Shown here one piece after another: positions 45,759-54,372 of a stretch of 64,000 nt of DNA (positions are counted from its first letter, which is position 1; each line of letters begins with the position of its first letter). Below the pieces are notes generated by a model, which saw nothing but the letters and a program-made list of their open reading frames with translations, was not told where the DNA came from and ran no database searches. The DNA comes from Gemmata palustris (lineage in GTDB: Bacteria > Planctomycetota > Planctomycetia > Gemmatales > Gemmataceae). A program made the translations under genes and the position numbers. The stretch is taken from assembly GCF_017939745.1 (NCBI RefSeq), contig NZ_JAGKQQ010000001.1:6587299-6651298 (forward strand), read 5' to 3'.

Positions 45759-46592
45759 ATGGTTACGCCCAAGCGACCCGCCAAACGCGCGCCCAAGGAA
45801 ACGACGGCGCTGAAAACCGGTGCGCCCCCGGAGCCCGAACCGAAACCGAAGAAGCCGCCGCGACCACGATCCATTCTCGTGGTGGACATCGGCGGAACGA
45901 ACCTGAAGGTGCTCGCGTCCGGGGAAACGGAACCGCGGCGGCACCCGTCCGGCCCGGGTTTCACCCCGCAGCAGATGGTCGAGATCGTTCGCGAACTCAC
46001 GACCGACTGGAAGTTCGACGCGGTCTCGATCGGCTACCCCGGTCAAGTCGGCGACCACGGCCCGCGCCAGGAGCCGGGCAATCTCGGTGCCGGCTGGGTC
46101 GGGTTCAACTACGCGGCCGCGTTCGAGTGCCCGGTGCGGATCATCAACGACGCCGCGATGCAGGCGCTCGGCAGCTACGACGGCGGGCGGATGCTGTTCT
46201 TGGGTTTGGGTACGGGTCTCGGCTCGACGCTCATTGCCGAAAACGTGATCGTACCGCTGGAACTGGGCAACATCCCGGAACCGGGGGGCCGCACGCTCGG
46301 CGAGATACTCGGGCGCCGTGGGCTGAAACAGATCGGTAAGAAGCGGTGGCGCAGGGCCGTGGCCTGGGCGGTACCGGCACTGATGGCGGCGATGCTCGCG
46401 GACTATGTGGTGATTGGGGGCGGGAACGCGAAGCAAATCAAGGTTCAGCCGCCCGGTTCGCGCTTGAGCAATAATCTGACCGCGTTCCGCGGCGGCTTCC
46501 GGCTGTGGCACCTGGAAGACGTTCACACGCTGCGCGACGGTGACGAACAACCGCCCGAGCCACCCAAGACGGCCGACTGGCGCCTGATCTGA
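45759..46592 (+). CDS. ROK family sugar kinase, polyphosphate-glucokinase-like
   Basis: The 277-residue protein begins with a ~35-residue Pro/Lys-rich leader before the kinase core. VVDIGGTNLKVL is the ATP phosphate-binding motif, NDAAMQALGSY carries the catalytic base region, and LGLGTGLGSTLI follows. The layout matches ROK/polyphosphate glucokinases; whether it uses ATP or polyphosphate is not decidable. GAGGAA precedes ATG 45759, 7 nt after the HAD-HerA gene, so the two are co-transcribed. It probably phosphorylates a hexose in the cytoplasm. Confidence 0.83.
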   Translation: MVTPKRPAKRAPKETTALKTGAPPEPEPKPKKPPRPRSILVVDIGGTNLKVLASGETEPRRHPSGPGFTPQQMVEIVRELTTDWKFDAVSIGYPGQVGDHGPRQEPGNLGAGWVGFNYAAAFECPVRIINDAAMQALGSYDGGRMLFLGLGTGLGSTLIAENVIVPLELGNIPEPGGRTLGEILGRRGLKQIGKKRWRRAVAWAVPALMAAMLADYVVIGGGNAKQIKVQPPGSRLSNNLTAFRGGFRLWHLEDVHTLRDGDEQPPEPPKTADWRLI

Positions 46593-46784
46593 AAGTAGTC
46601 GGCTCACCGCGATGCAACGAGCGAGTACAACCGCGCCCGTTCATGAGAACTGCGCCGCCCTGTTGACACACCGCACGGTCCACGGCATATCCGCATTCAA
46701 TTCGAGCAGTTGACGCCCGGGTCCGCTACCGCCCCGCCATGCCATGTGGGGCGAGCTCGGCGTCAACAGTTAAGGGGAACACCC

Positions 46785-47636
46785 GTGCGGACCCGTTCAC
46801 GCGCCAGGCAACTGGCGCACCTGGGTCTGGTCCTGGCCGCTTCCGCGACCGGGTGCCAGACGTTTCATCCGTCCACGCCACTCACCGTTCACGTTCGCGA
46901 CGCCGAAACTCAAGCGCCCGTTCCCACAGCGACCGTTCGCGTTTGGCGCTTCGGCTCGCACAGCGAGGAGCGGGACCAGACCGTCTCGACCGGCGCGGAC
47001 GGGAGCGCCCACACGCGCCTCGCCCCGCCCGACGAGGGCGGCGTCATGGTCGAAGTGACGGCCCCCAATCACCTCCCCACGCAAACCACGTTGCCGCGAG
47101 ACGTTGTGGACGCGCTGGCGTCCGCCAAGCGGTTCCACCCGTACACGGGTCCGCCACTCGAAGTAACCGTGGACGTGTTCGCGGGTCCGCGCCCGACGGC
47201 CGAACTCGTCCTCCCGGTCGGGTTCCGCGGAACGATTAAGGCGGAAGTCCGCGTGCGCAAGGACGGACCGTGGACCGCGGGTCAGCGCTCGTTCTCTTAC
47301 ACCGTTCCCGAGAACGGCGTTGTTCGGGTCGAAGGTCCGGCGGTGTTCGGGCAGGGTAGTGGTCCTGATATCGTTGCCAAATTCGCGGACGGAACGCCGT
47401 TGCCGAAGGAAGCAAAGAACGAAGAAGTGGCTCTGCGGTGGGTCCGGCGCGAGGGGACGGATGTGACCTTTGTGGTCGGCACGAACGCAGACGCGGACGC
47501 GATTCGCCGCACGTTGGGTGGCGCTGATTCGGATCACAGCCAGCGTGCGAGCTCGGGCGGACAGGGCGGCGGGCGCCGCGGGGGTGGGGGTGGAGGAGGC
47601 GGGCGCGGGGGCGGTGGTGGGCGAATGGGGCGCTAA
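46785..47636 (+). CDS. Predicted lipoprotein with Gly-rich tail
   Basis: The 283-residue precursor has a hydrophobic segment ending in a lipobox-like ASATGC near residue 22-27, so it should be lipid-anchored. The middle is a beta-sandwich-like region (TVHVRDAETQAPVPTATVRVW), resembling carboxypeptidase-regulatory/CNA-B domains. The last ~35 residues are nearly all Gly, Arg and Gln. AAGGGGAA precedes GTG 46785. The function is unknown; surface exposure is inferred. Confidence 0.68.
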   Translation: MRTRSRARQLAHLGLVLAASATGCQTFHPSTPLTVHVRDAETQAPVPTATVRVWRFGSHSEERDQTVSTGADGSAHTRLAPPDEGGVMVEVTAPNHLPTQTTLPRDVVDALASAKRFHPYTGPPLEVTVDVFAGPRPTAELVLPVGFRGTIKAEVRVRKDGPWTAGQRSFSYTVPENGVVRVEGPAVFGQGSGPDIVAKFADGTPLPKEAKNEEVALRWVRREGTDVTFVVGTNADADAIRRTLGGADSDHSQRASSGGQGGGRRGGGGGGGGRGGGGGRMGR

Positions 47637-47877
47637 CCAGATAGGTTCTCGAAGCGTCGGAGAAATTGACCGCGAAGCACTCCACGACCACGGACAAACG
47701 GAGCGCGAACGGGGCTGTCGAACTCTGTGGTGACGATCGCGAGCGATGGCGCCCAACCGCCGCCCTCCCGCTCGCGAAGTTGAAAGAGCGAGGCGCGAAC
47801 AGCGGCCTCGCTCACTTCCTGAATCAGCTCCGAACGCAACTCGTTCCGCTGTTTGCACCCCGGTCAGTTAAACATCT

Positions 47878-48486
47878 TCACCCCACCCGTTCGGTCCAGC
47901 GGCACATGATGTCGGTGCGCATCACGTACTTGCGCCCGTCCGCGACCGGCGCGCCGCGGTGGTAAATGCGGTGCGGGAACACCAGCGCCTTGCCCGCCTC
48001 CGGTTGCACGCGCACGATCGGGTCGTCACTCCGCGTCCCGCCGTGGGAGCGCAGATTGAACTCGGTCGCGCCGCCGGCCACCCCACCGCTCAGGTAGATC
48101 ATGAACGTGAACGCGCTCCGCTCCAACGGTGATCGCTCGTAAGCGCCGTCGAAGTGCCAGTCGAACTGCTGCCCCGGATCGTAGCGATAGAACCGGAACC
48201 GCTCGTTGAGCCCGACCGGGAGCCAGAACTGTACGCGCTCCGGCACGAATATCTTCAGCCGATCCCAGATCGTTTCGGCGATCCGGGAATCGTCGATCAT
48301 CACGCGGTCGTTGTTGCGAATGTCCTTCCGCATAACGGGGCCGCTCATCGTTGTGATCGGCGCGTCGCCGTAGCCCGCGGATTCGGTCATCGCGATGTAG
48401 TAATCGCACTCGTCCGGGGAGAGGAAGTCGTGAACGACGAACAGGTCGTCGCGTTCCGATAGGAACTCTTTGCGCATCTCGGCCAC
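47878..48486 (-). CDS. 2OG-Fe(II) dioxygenase, prolyl-4-hydroxylase-like
   Basis: The 202-residue protein has the metal triad: HFD in WHFDGAY (H-x-D), a distal His in HRIYHRGAPV, and the 2-oxoglutarate Arg/Lys region near YVMRTDIM. This is the P4HA-type double-stranded beta-helix. The start is GTG 48486 because GGAGG lies 6 nt upstream; ATG 48477 would be too far from it. Hydroxylation of a protein or small substrate is assumed. It lies downstream of the two-component genes on the same strand but with a 120-bp gap. Confidence 0.85.
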   Translation of the reverse strand: MAEMRKEFLSERDDLFVVHDFLSPDECDYYIAMTESAGYGDAPITTMSGPVMRKDIRNNDRVMIDDSRIAETIWDRLKIFVPERVQFWLPVGLNERFRFYRYDPGQQFDWHFDGAYERSPLERSAFTFMIYLSGGVAGGATEFNLRSHGGTRSDDPIVRVQPEAGKALVFPHRIYHRGAPVADGRKYVMRTDIMCRWTERVG

Positions 48487-48606
48487 GGTACACCTCCGCG
48501 TTGTCGCCGCCGACCACGAAAACACGGACACGCGACCCGCGAAAAGGCTCGCGACAAGTTTTCGGTTCGTAACGAAGTCCGCCGACCCGGGCCGCCCACA
48601 CGAGCC

Positions 48607-49215
48607 TTACGAAACGCGCCCCGCGAGCAATTTCACCAGTTCCGCGACGGACCCGGCGCTCACCTTCTTCATGAGCCGGGCGCGCCGGTCCTCCACGGCC
48701 CGGACGCTGAGTCCGAGTGCGTCGGCCATTTCCCGGTTCGATTTCCCGGCCGCGATCATTTCCAGCACTTCGCGCTCCTTCGCGGTGAGAGCCGCGAGCC
48801 GGGCGTCCGCGTCCGCGGTCTGCTGTTTTGCAGCACGATCGGTCCGGTCTTTCTCCAGCGCGCGCCGGATGTGCGTGAGCAATTCGTCTAACCGGAACGG
48901 CTTTTCCAACAGCGTGAGCGCGCCGAGCGTCATCGCTTCCACCGCGATCCGCACGTCCGCGTGCCCGCTAATCATGACCACGGGAATTGTTGCACCGGAG
49001 TCGGCGAGCGCGCGCTGGAGCTCCAATCCCGTCATCCCCGGCATCCGCATATCGAGGACGAGGCACCCGGGCTGGTCGTGATCGTGCTCGGCGAGGAACG
49101 CGGCGGCCGATGTGAACGTGCGGACCGGGTGCCCGAGTAACCTTCCCGCGCTCGCCAGCGCGCGGCCGACGGCCTCGTCGTCATCGACCACAAAAATCGT
49201 CGGTTCCGTGCTCAC
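48607..49215 (-). CDS. FixJ/NarL-like response regulator
   Basis: The 202-residue protein has an N-terminal receiver (DDDE, phospho-acceptor Asp55 in LVLDMRMPG, and a conserved Lys in LLEKPF). A C-terminal LuxR-type helix-turn-helix (about 140-195) contains LTAKEREVLEMIAAGKSNREMA. The start is GTG 49215, overlapping the histidine-kinase stop (GTGA), so the pair is coupled. It should activate transcription when phosphorylated by the adjacent kinase. Its divergent neighbour is the nitrate operon, a plausible target. Confidence 0.92.
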   Translation of the reverse strand: MSTEPTIFVVDDDEAVGRALASAGRLLGHPVRTFTSAAAFLAEHDHDQPGCLVLDMRMPGMTGLELQRALADSGATIPVVMISGHADVRIAVEAMTLGALTLLEKPFRLDELLTHIRRALEKDRTDRAAKQQTADADARLAALTAKEREVLEMIAAGKSNREMADALGLSVRAVEDRRARLMKKVSAGSVAELVKLLAGRVS

Positions 49216-50258
49216 GCCTTTTCCTCCCGGTAGATCGGCAGCACGCAGGTGAGCTCCGCCCCACCTTCGGGCCGCGTCGCGGCCGTCAGGGCGCCGCCGT
49301 GGGTAACCACAATGGACCGACTGATCGCGAGCCCGAGCCCCATGCCGTCGGGCTTTGTGGTGTAGAACTGCTCGAACGCGCGCTTCGGATCGGCCAACCC
49401 CGGACCGGTGTCGCGCACGCGAACGGTGAGCCAGTCGCCTTCCGGTAACGTTTCCATGACAACGGTCCTCGGGCCGCTACCGGCTTCAACGGCTTCGATC
49501 GCGTTCTGAAGCAGGTTAAAGAGTACCTGCTCGAGTTGCACGCGGTCGCCATACGTTGGGGGGAGCGGGTCGGCGGCCAAATGCAGTTCCACACTCACCC
49601 CGGTCCGCCGCGCGCGCCAGTCGAGGAGTCGCGCCACGACGCGCACGACCTCGTTTAAGTCTACTGACCCGCGCTCGGCGCTGGTGCGCCGAACCGTGTG
49701 GCGGATCGAGCGCACGATCTCGGCCGCCCGGTGCGACTGCTCCGCGACTTCGTCCAGCGCGGCCCTCAGTTCGCCGGACGTTGACTCGGTCGCCAGGAGC
49801 GCGGCCATGTCCGCCTGGAGGCACACCGCGGCGAGCGGCTGGTTCAGTTCGTGCGCGAGAACCGTGGCCAGTTCGCCCGCGACGGCCAACCGGCTCATCC
49901 GGGCGAGGTCCGCTTCGTGCTGCCGGACCTTCGCTTCGGCCCGGCGCCGGAGCACCCCGAGGAGGGTCGTCATCCCGATCGCGAACAGCGCGAGGCACCG
50001 GTTCACGATCACCTTCCACATCTCCGTGTTGCCGCGTTCGGGCACGATTTCCATCTTCGCGAAGGTCAGCACCGCACAGAGCACGGCCACCGTCGGCCCG
50101 ACCCACGCGGGTTTCGCGCCCAGCGCGATGAGCACCGCGAACGTGTACGGCACCGCGCTCGCTACGCCGAGCGGGAGGCACAAGTCCACTGCGAATACGG
50201 TCGCGACCAACACGAGCGCGAGTACCGCAGGGCGCGTTGCTCGAACTCGGCGCATCAT
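49212..50258 (-). CDS. Membrane sensor histidine kinase
   Basis: The 348-residue kinase has three or four N-terminal membrane helices (within residues 10-105), then a short coiled region. The HisKA box AHELNQPLA (His136) and an HATPase domain with NLLQNAIEA, DTGPGLAD and GMGLGLAIS follow. No PAS domain is visible, unlike FixL, so the sensed signal probably involves the membrane region. It is coupled to the response regulator and divergent from cobA-nirB. It may sense nitrate or oxygen, but this is not shown by the sequence. Confidence 0.9.
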   Translation of the reverse strand: MMRRVRATRPAVLALVLVATVFAVDLCLPLGVASAVPYTFAVLIALGAKPAWVGPTVAVLCAVLTFAKMEIVPERGNTEMWKVIVNRCLALFAIGMTTLLGVLRRRAEAKVRQHEADLARMSRLAVAGELATVLAHELNQPLAAVCLQADMAALLATESTSGELRAALDEVAEQSHRAAEIVRSIRHTVRRTSAERGSVDLNEVVRVVARLLDWRARRTGVSVELHLAADPLPPTYGDRVQLEQVLFNLLQNAIEAVEAGSGPRTVVMETLPEGDWLTVRVRDTGPGLADPKRAFEQFYTTKPDGMGLGLAISRSIVVTHGGALTAATRPEGGAELTCVLPIYREEKA

Positions 50259-50569
50259 GCGTCACTCGCTTGTTCTGCCCGCATCGTGCGCTGGAGAGAG
50301 GCACTCGCGCGCCGCAATTGCACGAACTGCGGGCGTCCGGCGCACCCCGGGAAAATAGCGTTCAAGTAGTGAATCCACTGAATTTCGCACGAGAAATCGG
50401 CGTGGTTTTCCACGTATTTGGCTCCGGCGCTTGTGGCGTTCCACTAGTCTGGCACACCAAATGCAATCCCCGAACCGCATAACAACGAACGGATCACTCA
50501 AACTTATCCCCGGCGCGTGGACCGACTCTTCCCGGTCCGCGCCGGGGACCGTATTGCCCGGAGGACGCC
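50259..50569. other. 311-bp divergent regulatory region
   Basis: The region separates the histidine-kinase gene (minus) from cobA (plus). It holds the sigma-54 promoter at 50450-50465. I see no other gene or repeat in it. Confidence 0.6.
50450..50465 (+). promoter_or_regulatory. Sigma-54 (-24/-12) promoter of the nitrate operon
   Basis: TGGCAC, ACCAA, ATGCA matches the TGGCAC-N5-TTGCA consensus at all invariant positions, with GG and GC exactly 10 nt apart. It lies 104 nt upstream of the cobA start codon, in the right orientation and typical of RpoN-dependent nitrogen genes. It would need an AAA+ activator such as the one at 9030. Confidence 0.72.
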
Positions 50570-51385
50570 GTGGGCCGGTTCGCGTCAGCAGGGGTGGTGT
50601 ATCTGGTCGGGGCCGGTCCCGGCGCCCCGGACCTCATCACTGTACGCGGGCTCCGCGTCCTGCGGTCCGCTGATGTCGTACTTCACGACGCGCTCGTCTC
50701 CCCCGAGCTGCTCGAAGAAGTCGGCCCGCACGCGGAACTCGTTTCGGTCGGGAAGCGCGGGTACTGCGTCGGCTCCGCCAAGCAAGAAACGATCAACGAC
50801 GCGCTCGTGCGGTTCGCCCGCGCGGGCAAATCGGTGTGCCGATTAAAGTGCGGCGACCCGTGCGTCTTCGGGCGCGGCGGCGAAGAAGCCGAGGTGCTCG
50901 CGGAAGCCGGCGTGCCGTTCGAGATCGTCCCGGGCGTGACGTCGGCCGCGGGCGCGTGTGCCGCGGCGGGCATCCCGATCACGCACCGCGCCGCGGGGCA
51001 GGCGATCGCACTCGTAACCGGGCACCACGACCCCGATTCACCGGACTGCACCCTCGACTGGAGCGCCCTCGCACGGATGCCGGGCGTGGTGTTTTACATG
51101 GGCGTGCGCCACGTCGCGAAGATCGCGGCGAAGTTGAACGACAGCGGGCTCTCCTCGAGCACGCCGGCCGCGGTGATCGAGTCCGGCACGCTCCCCGCCC
51201 AGCGCGTTCTCGTGGGCGACCTGAACGACATCGGTGGCCGGGTCGAAGCCGCCACGATTCGCGGTCCGGCGATCTTCGTCATCGGCGAGGTCGTCCGCTT
51301 CCGCGAAAAGCTACTCGGGCTCGCGGCCAACGCGACCGCTGCGCCGGGACCGACCTCAACAGAATTTGTCCGCTCAACCGACTGA
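50570..51385 (+). CDS. cobA: Uroporphyrinogen-III C-methyltransferase
   Basis: The 271-residue enzyme has the SAM-methyltransferase signatures VGAGPGAPDLIT near the N-terminus, the GDPCVFGRGGEE loop, and VPGVTSAAGACAAAGIPITHR, all typical of CobA/CysG C-terminal domains. It converts uroporphyrinogen III to precorrin-2, feeding siroheme for NirB. The dehydrogenase/chelatase step is encoded at 10194. GGAGG precedes GTG 50570. It is the first gene of the nitrate operon. Confidence 0.93.
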   Translation: MGRFASAGVVYLVGAGPGAPDLITVRGLRVLRSADVVLHDALVSPELLEEVGPHAELVSVGKRGYCVGSAKQETINDALVRFARAGKSVCRLKCGDPCVFGRGGEEAEVLAEAGVPFEIVPGVTSAAGACAAAGIPITHRAAGQAIALVTGHHDPDSPDCTLDWSALARMPGVVFYMGVRHVAKIAAKLNDSGLSSSTPAAVIESGTLPAQRVLVGDLNDIGGRVEAATIRGPAIFVIGEVVRFREKLLGLAANATAAPGPTSTEFVRSTD

Positions 51386-51461
51386 CACGAGTCGTTCACT
51401 AGGAACCGATCGCTCTCACCGGCTGGCTCGCACCAGTCGTTCGCCAAGAAGGAGCTCCGGG

Positions 51462-53897
51462 ATGATTCGCGCACTCCACCCGCAGAAGCCGAAGCTGGTC
51501 GTGATCGGGAACGGGATGGCCGGGGCACGGCTACTCGAAGACGTGCTCGCGTGCGACCCGTCCCGGTTCGACATCACCGTGTTCGGCGATGAACCCTACG
51601 GCAATTATAACCGCATCCTCCTGTCGAATGTGCTCAACGGCACCCAGGACGCGAAGGAAATCTTCCTCAACCCGCTCGCGTGGTACGAGGAGAACGGCAT
51701 CACCCTACACGCCGGGAAGCGCGTGACGAAGATCGACCGTGAGGCGAAACTCGTCTACGCGGAAGACTTCTCGGTCGAGTACGACTACCTCGTGTTCGCA
51801 ACGGGCAGCAAGCCGTTCATCCCACCGATCCCGGGTACGCCGCTCCACGGGGTGTTCGCGTTCCGCACGCTGGACGACTGCCGCAACATCGCCGAGTACG
51901 CGAAGGGGCGCAAGACCGCGGTCGTGATCGGTGGTGGGCTACTCGGGTTGGAAGCCGCCAAGGGGCTGATGACGCACAACGTCGAGGTCACGGTCGTCGA
52001 AATGAGCCCGTGGCTGATGAGCGTGCAACTCGACGAGGCCGGCGGAAAAGTACTCGGCCAGACCATCGCGAACCTCGGCATCAAGGCGCGCGCCGGCACG
52101 GTCACGAAGGAACTGCTTGGCCACATGAACGTGACCGGCGTGAAGTTCGCGGACGGCTCCGAGATCCCCGCCGACATGGTGGTGATCTCCGCCGGCATCC
52201 GGCCGAACTCGGAACTCGCGAAAGAGTGTGGCATCACCTGCGACAAAGCGATCGTCGTGGACGACCAGCTCCGCACGAACGACCCGGCGGTGTTCGGAGT
52301 GGGCGAGTGCGTTCAACACAACGGGATGATCTACGGTCTCGTGGCCCCGCTGTGGGAGCAGACGAAGGTGCTCGCGAAGGTGCTCACCGGTGCGGACGCG
52401 ACCGCGACCTACACCGGCTCGAAGATTGCGACCAAGCTCAAGGTGATGGGCGTCGAACTCGCGAGCATGGGGCGCATCAACGACCTCCAGCCGACCGACG
52501 AAGTGGTGCAGTTCAGCGAGCCGGCGCGCCAGGTTTACTGGAAGGCCATCATTCGCGACGGAAAGGTGAGCGCCGCGTGTCTCCTCGGTGACCTCGCACC
52601 CGCGGACGACCTCATGCGTCTGTTCCACGCGGGGGCACCCGTGCCCGACCGCCGGCTCGAACTCTTCTTCACCGCGGGATCGGCGAAAAAGGAAGTCTCG
52701 CTCGCGGACCTGCCCGACTCGCACCAAATCTGCGACTGCAACGGCGTGTGCAAGGGCACCATCGTTACGGCGATCAAGGGGGGCAAGTGTACCGTCCCCG
52801 CGGTCGGTAAGGCGACGCGCGCCGGCACCGGCTGCGGTTCGTGCAAGACGCTCGTAAAGGGGCTGATCGAAGCGGTCGCGGGCGGCGTGAAGGCCGACCC
52901 GAGCGAGTCGTGGTTCGTCGCGGCCGTCCCGCTCGACAAACCGTCACTCGTCGCGGAAGTAAAGGCCCGCGGGCTGAAGAGCGTGTCCGCGGTGCTCCGC
53001 GAACTCGGCGCGGGCGACGACGAGAAGAGTCGAAACGGGCTGGCGTCGATGCTCAAGAGCATTTGGGGCACGGAGTACATCGACGAGCGCGACAGCCGGT
53101 TCATCAACGACCGCGTTCACGCGAACATCCAGAAGGACGGCACGTTCTCGGTGATCCCGCGCATCTACGGCGGCATCACCACGGCCGAAGACCTCATCAA
53201 GATCGGGCACGTCGCGAAGAAGTACGCGGTGCCGATGGTGAAATTCACGGGCGGTCAGCGCATCGACTTGCTCGGCATCAGGAAGGAAGACCTGCCCGGC
53301 GTGTGGGCCGATCTCGGGATGCCCAGCGGACACGCCTACACGAAGGCGCTTCGCACCGTGAAGACCTGCGTCGGCAGCGAGTTCTGCCGGTACGGAACGA
53401 ACGACAGCACCGGCCTCGGGATCGATCTGGAGAAGCGGTTCCAGGGGTTCGAGTTCCCGGCGAAGGTGAAACTCGCGGTGAGCGGGTGCCCGCGGAACTG
53501 TGCCGAATCGACCGTCAAGGACGTCGGCGTGATCGCCACAGAGGGCGGCGAATGGGAAGTGAGCGTCGGCGGTGCGGCCGGCGCGCACGTCCGCAAGACC
53601 GAGGTACTGTGCCGCGTGACCACGAAGGAAGACGCGCTCCGCGTGATCGGCCGGTTCCTTATCTACTACCGCGACAACGCGAAGTGGCTCGAGCGCACCT
53701 ACGACTTCGTCCCGCGGCTCGGCATCGAGAAGGTGCGCGAAATCATTGTGAACGACGCGCTCGGGATCTGTGCCGCGCTCGATGTGGAAGTGGAGAAGAC
53801 AGTCGCGGCCTACGTCGACCCGTGGCTGGAGCGCGACCAGCCCGTGTACGCCGGCCAGTTCGAGGACACGAAGCGGGTACCGCTCCCGGTGCTGTGA
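51462..53897 (+). CDS. nirB: Assimilatory nitrite reductase, large subunit
   Basis: The 811-residue protein has an FAD/NAD domain (VVIGNGMAGARLLEDVL, and a second Rossmann VVIGGGLLGLEAAK). A BFD-like [2Fe-2S] domain with CDCNGVC and GTGCGSC follows, then the sulfite/nitrite reductase region. The siroheme-4Fe4S cysteines appear in TCVGSEFC and SGCPRNC. It reduces nitrite to ammonium with NAD(P)H together with NirD. AAGGAG precedes ATG 51462. The length fits NirB (about 800-850 residues). Confidence 0.93.
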   Translation: MIRALHPQKPKLVVIGNGMAGARLLEDVLACDPSRFDITVFGDEPYGNYNRILLSNVLNGTQDAKEIFLNPLAWYEENGITLHAGKRVTKIDREAKLVYAEDFSVEYDYLVFATGSKPFIPPIPGTPLHGVFAFRTLDDCRNIAEYAKGRKTAVVIGGGLLGLEAAKGLMTHNVEVTVVEMSPWLMSVQLDEAGGKVLGQTIANLGIKARAGTVTKELLGHMNVTGVKFADGSEIPADMVVISAGIRPNSELAKECGITCDKAIVVDDQLRTNDPAVFGVGECVQHNGMIYGLVAPLWEQTKVLAKVLTGADATATYTGSKIATKLKVMGVELASMGRINDLQPTDEVVQFSEPARQVYWKAIIRDGKVSAACLLGDLAPADDLMRLFHAGAPVPDRRLELFFTAGSAKKEVSLADLPDSHQICDCNGVCKGTIVTAIKGGKCTVPAVGKATRAGTGCGSCKTLVKGLIEAVAGGVKADPSESWFVAAVPLDKPSLVAEVKARGLKSVSAVLRELGAGDDEKSRNGLASMLKSIWGTEYIDERDSRFINDRVHANIQKDGTFSVIPRIYGGITTAEDLIKIGHVAKKYAVPMVKFTGGQRIDLLGIRKEDLPGVWADLGMPSGHAYTKALRTVKTCVGSEFCRYGTNDSTGLGIDLEKRFQGFEFPAKVKLAVSGCPRNCAESTVKDVGVIATEGGEWEVSVGGAAGAHVRKTEVLCRVTTKEDALRVIGRFLIYYRDNAKWLERTYDFVPRLGIEKVREIIVNDALGICAALDVEVEKTVAAYVDPWLERDQPVYAGQFEDTKRVPLPVL

Positions 53898-54045
53898 CTC
53901 TCTGATTGATCTCGCCTGTAGTGTGGCCCGCTCGCACGTCGAGCGGTGCCCGGACCCGGTACGGCCCGAGGGTCACGCGACCCGCCAAGAACGCCCCGAA
54001 ACCCGCTCGCGGAGCGAGTGAACCACCGACGCGGAGAGCCGTTTC

Positions 54046-54372
54046 ATGACAGCCACTGTTACGCGAGTCCAACTCTGCACGCTCGCCGACCTCCCGACCG
54101 GACTCGGGCGCGGGTTCGAGGTCGGCGGGCGCCCGATCGCAGTGTTCCTCGGGCGCGAGGGCCAGGTGTTCGCGGTCGACGGCAAGTGCCCGCACAAGAG
54201 CGGCCCGCTCGCGGACGGGATGCTGATCGGCGAGCAGGTGGTGTGTCCGTTGCACGCCTTCCGCTTCGACGGAAACTCGGGCGCGTGCGACCAGGAGAGC
54301 GTGTGCGGGATCCAGGCCTATGCGACCGAAGTGCGCGACGGCACGGTGTTCGTAACGGTGCCGCTGTCGTGA
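54046..54372 (+). CDS. nirD: Nitrite reductase small subunit, Rieske-type
   Basis: The 108-residue protein has a Rieske [2Fe-2S] pattern: CPHKSGPLADG and CPLHAFRFD provide the C-x-H and C-x2-H pairs. NirD works with NirB. A 148-bp gap separates it from nirB, while its stop overlaps the nasA start (GTGA at 54369), giving tight coupling to the nitrate reductase. Confidence 0.9.
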   Translation: MTATVTRVQLCTLADLPTGLGRGFEVGGRPIAVFLGREGQVFAVDGKCPHKSGPLADGMLIGEQVVCPLHAFRFDGNSGACDQESVCGIQAYATEVRDGTVFVTVPLS

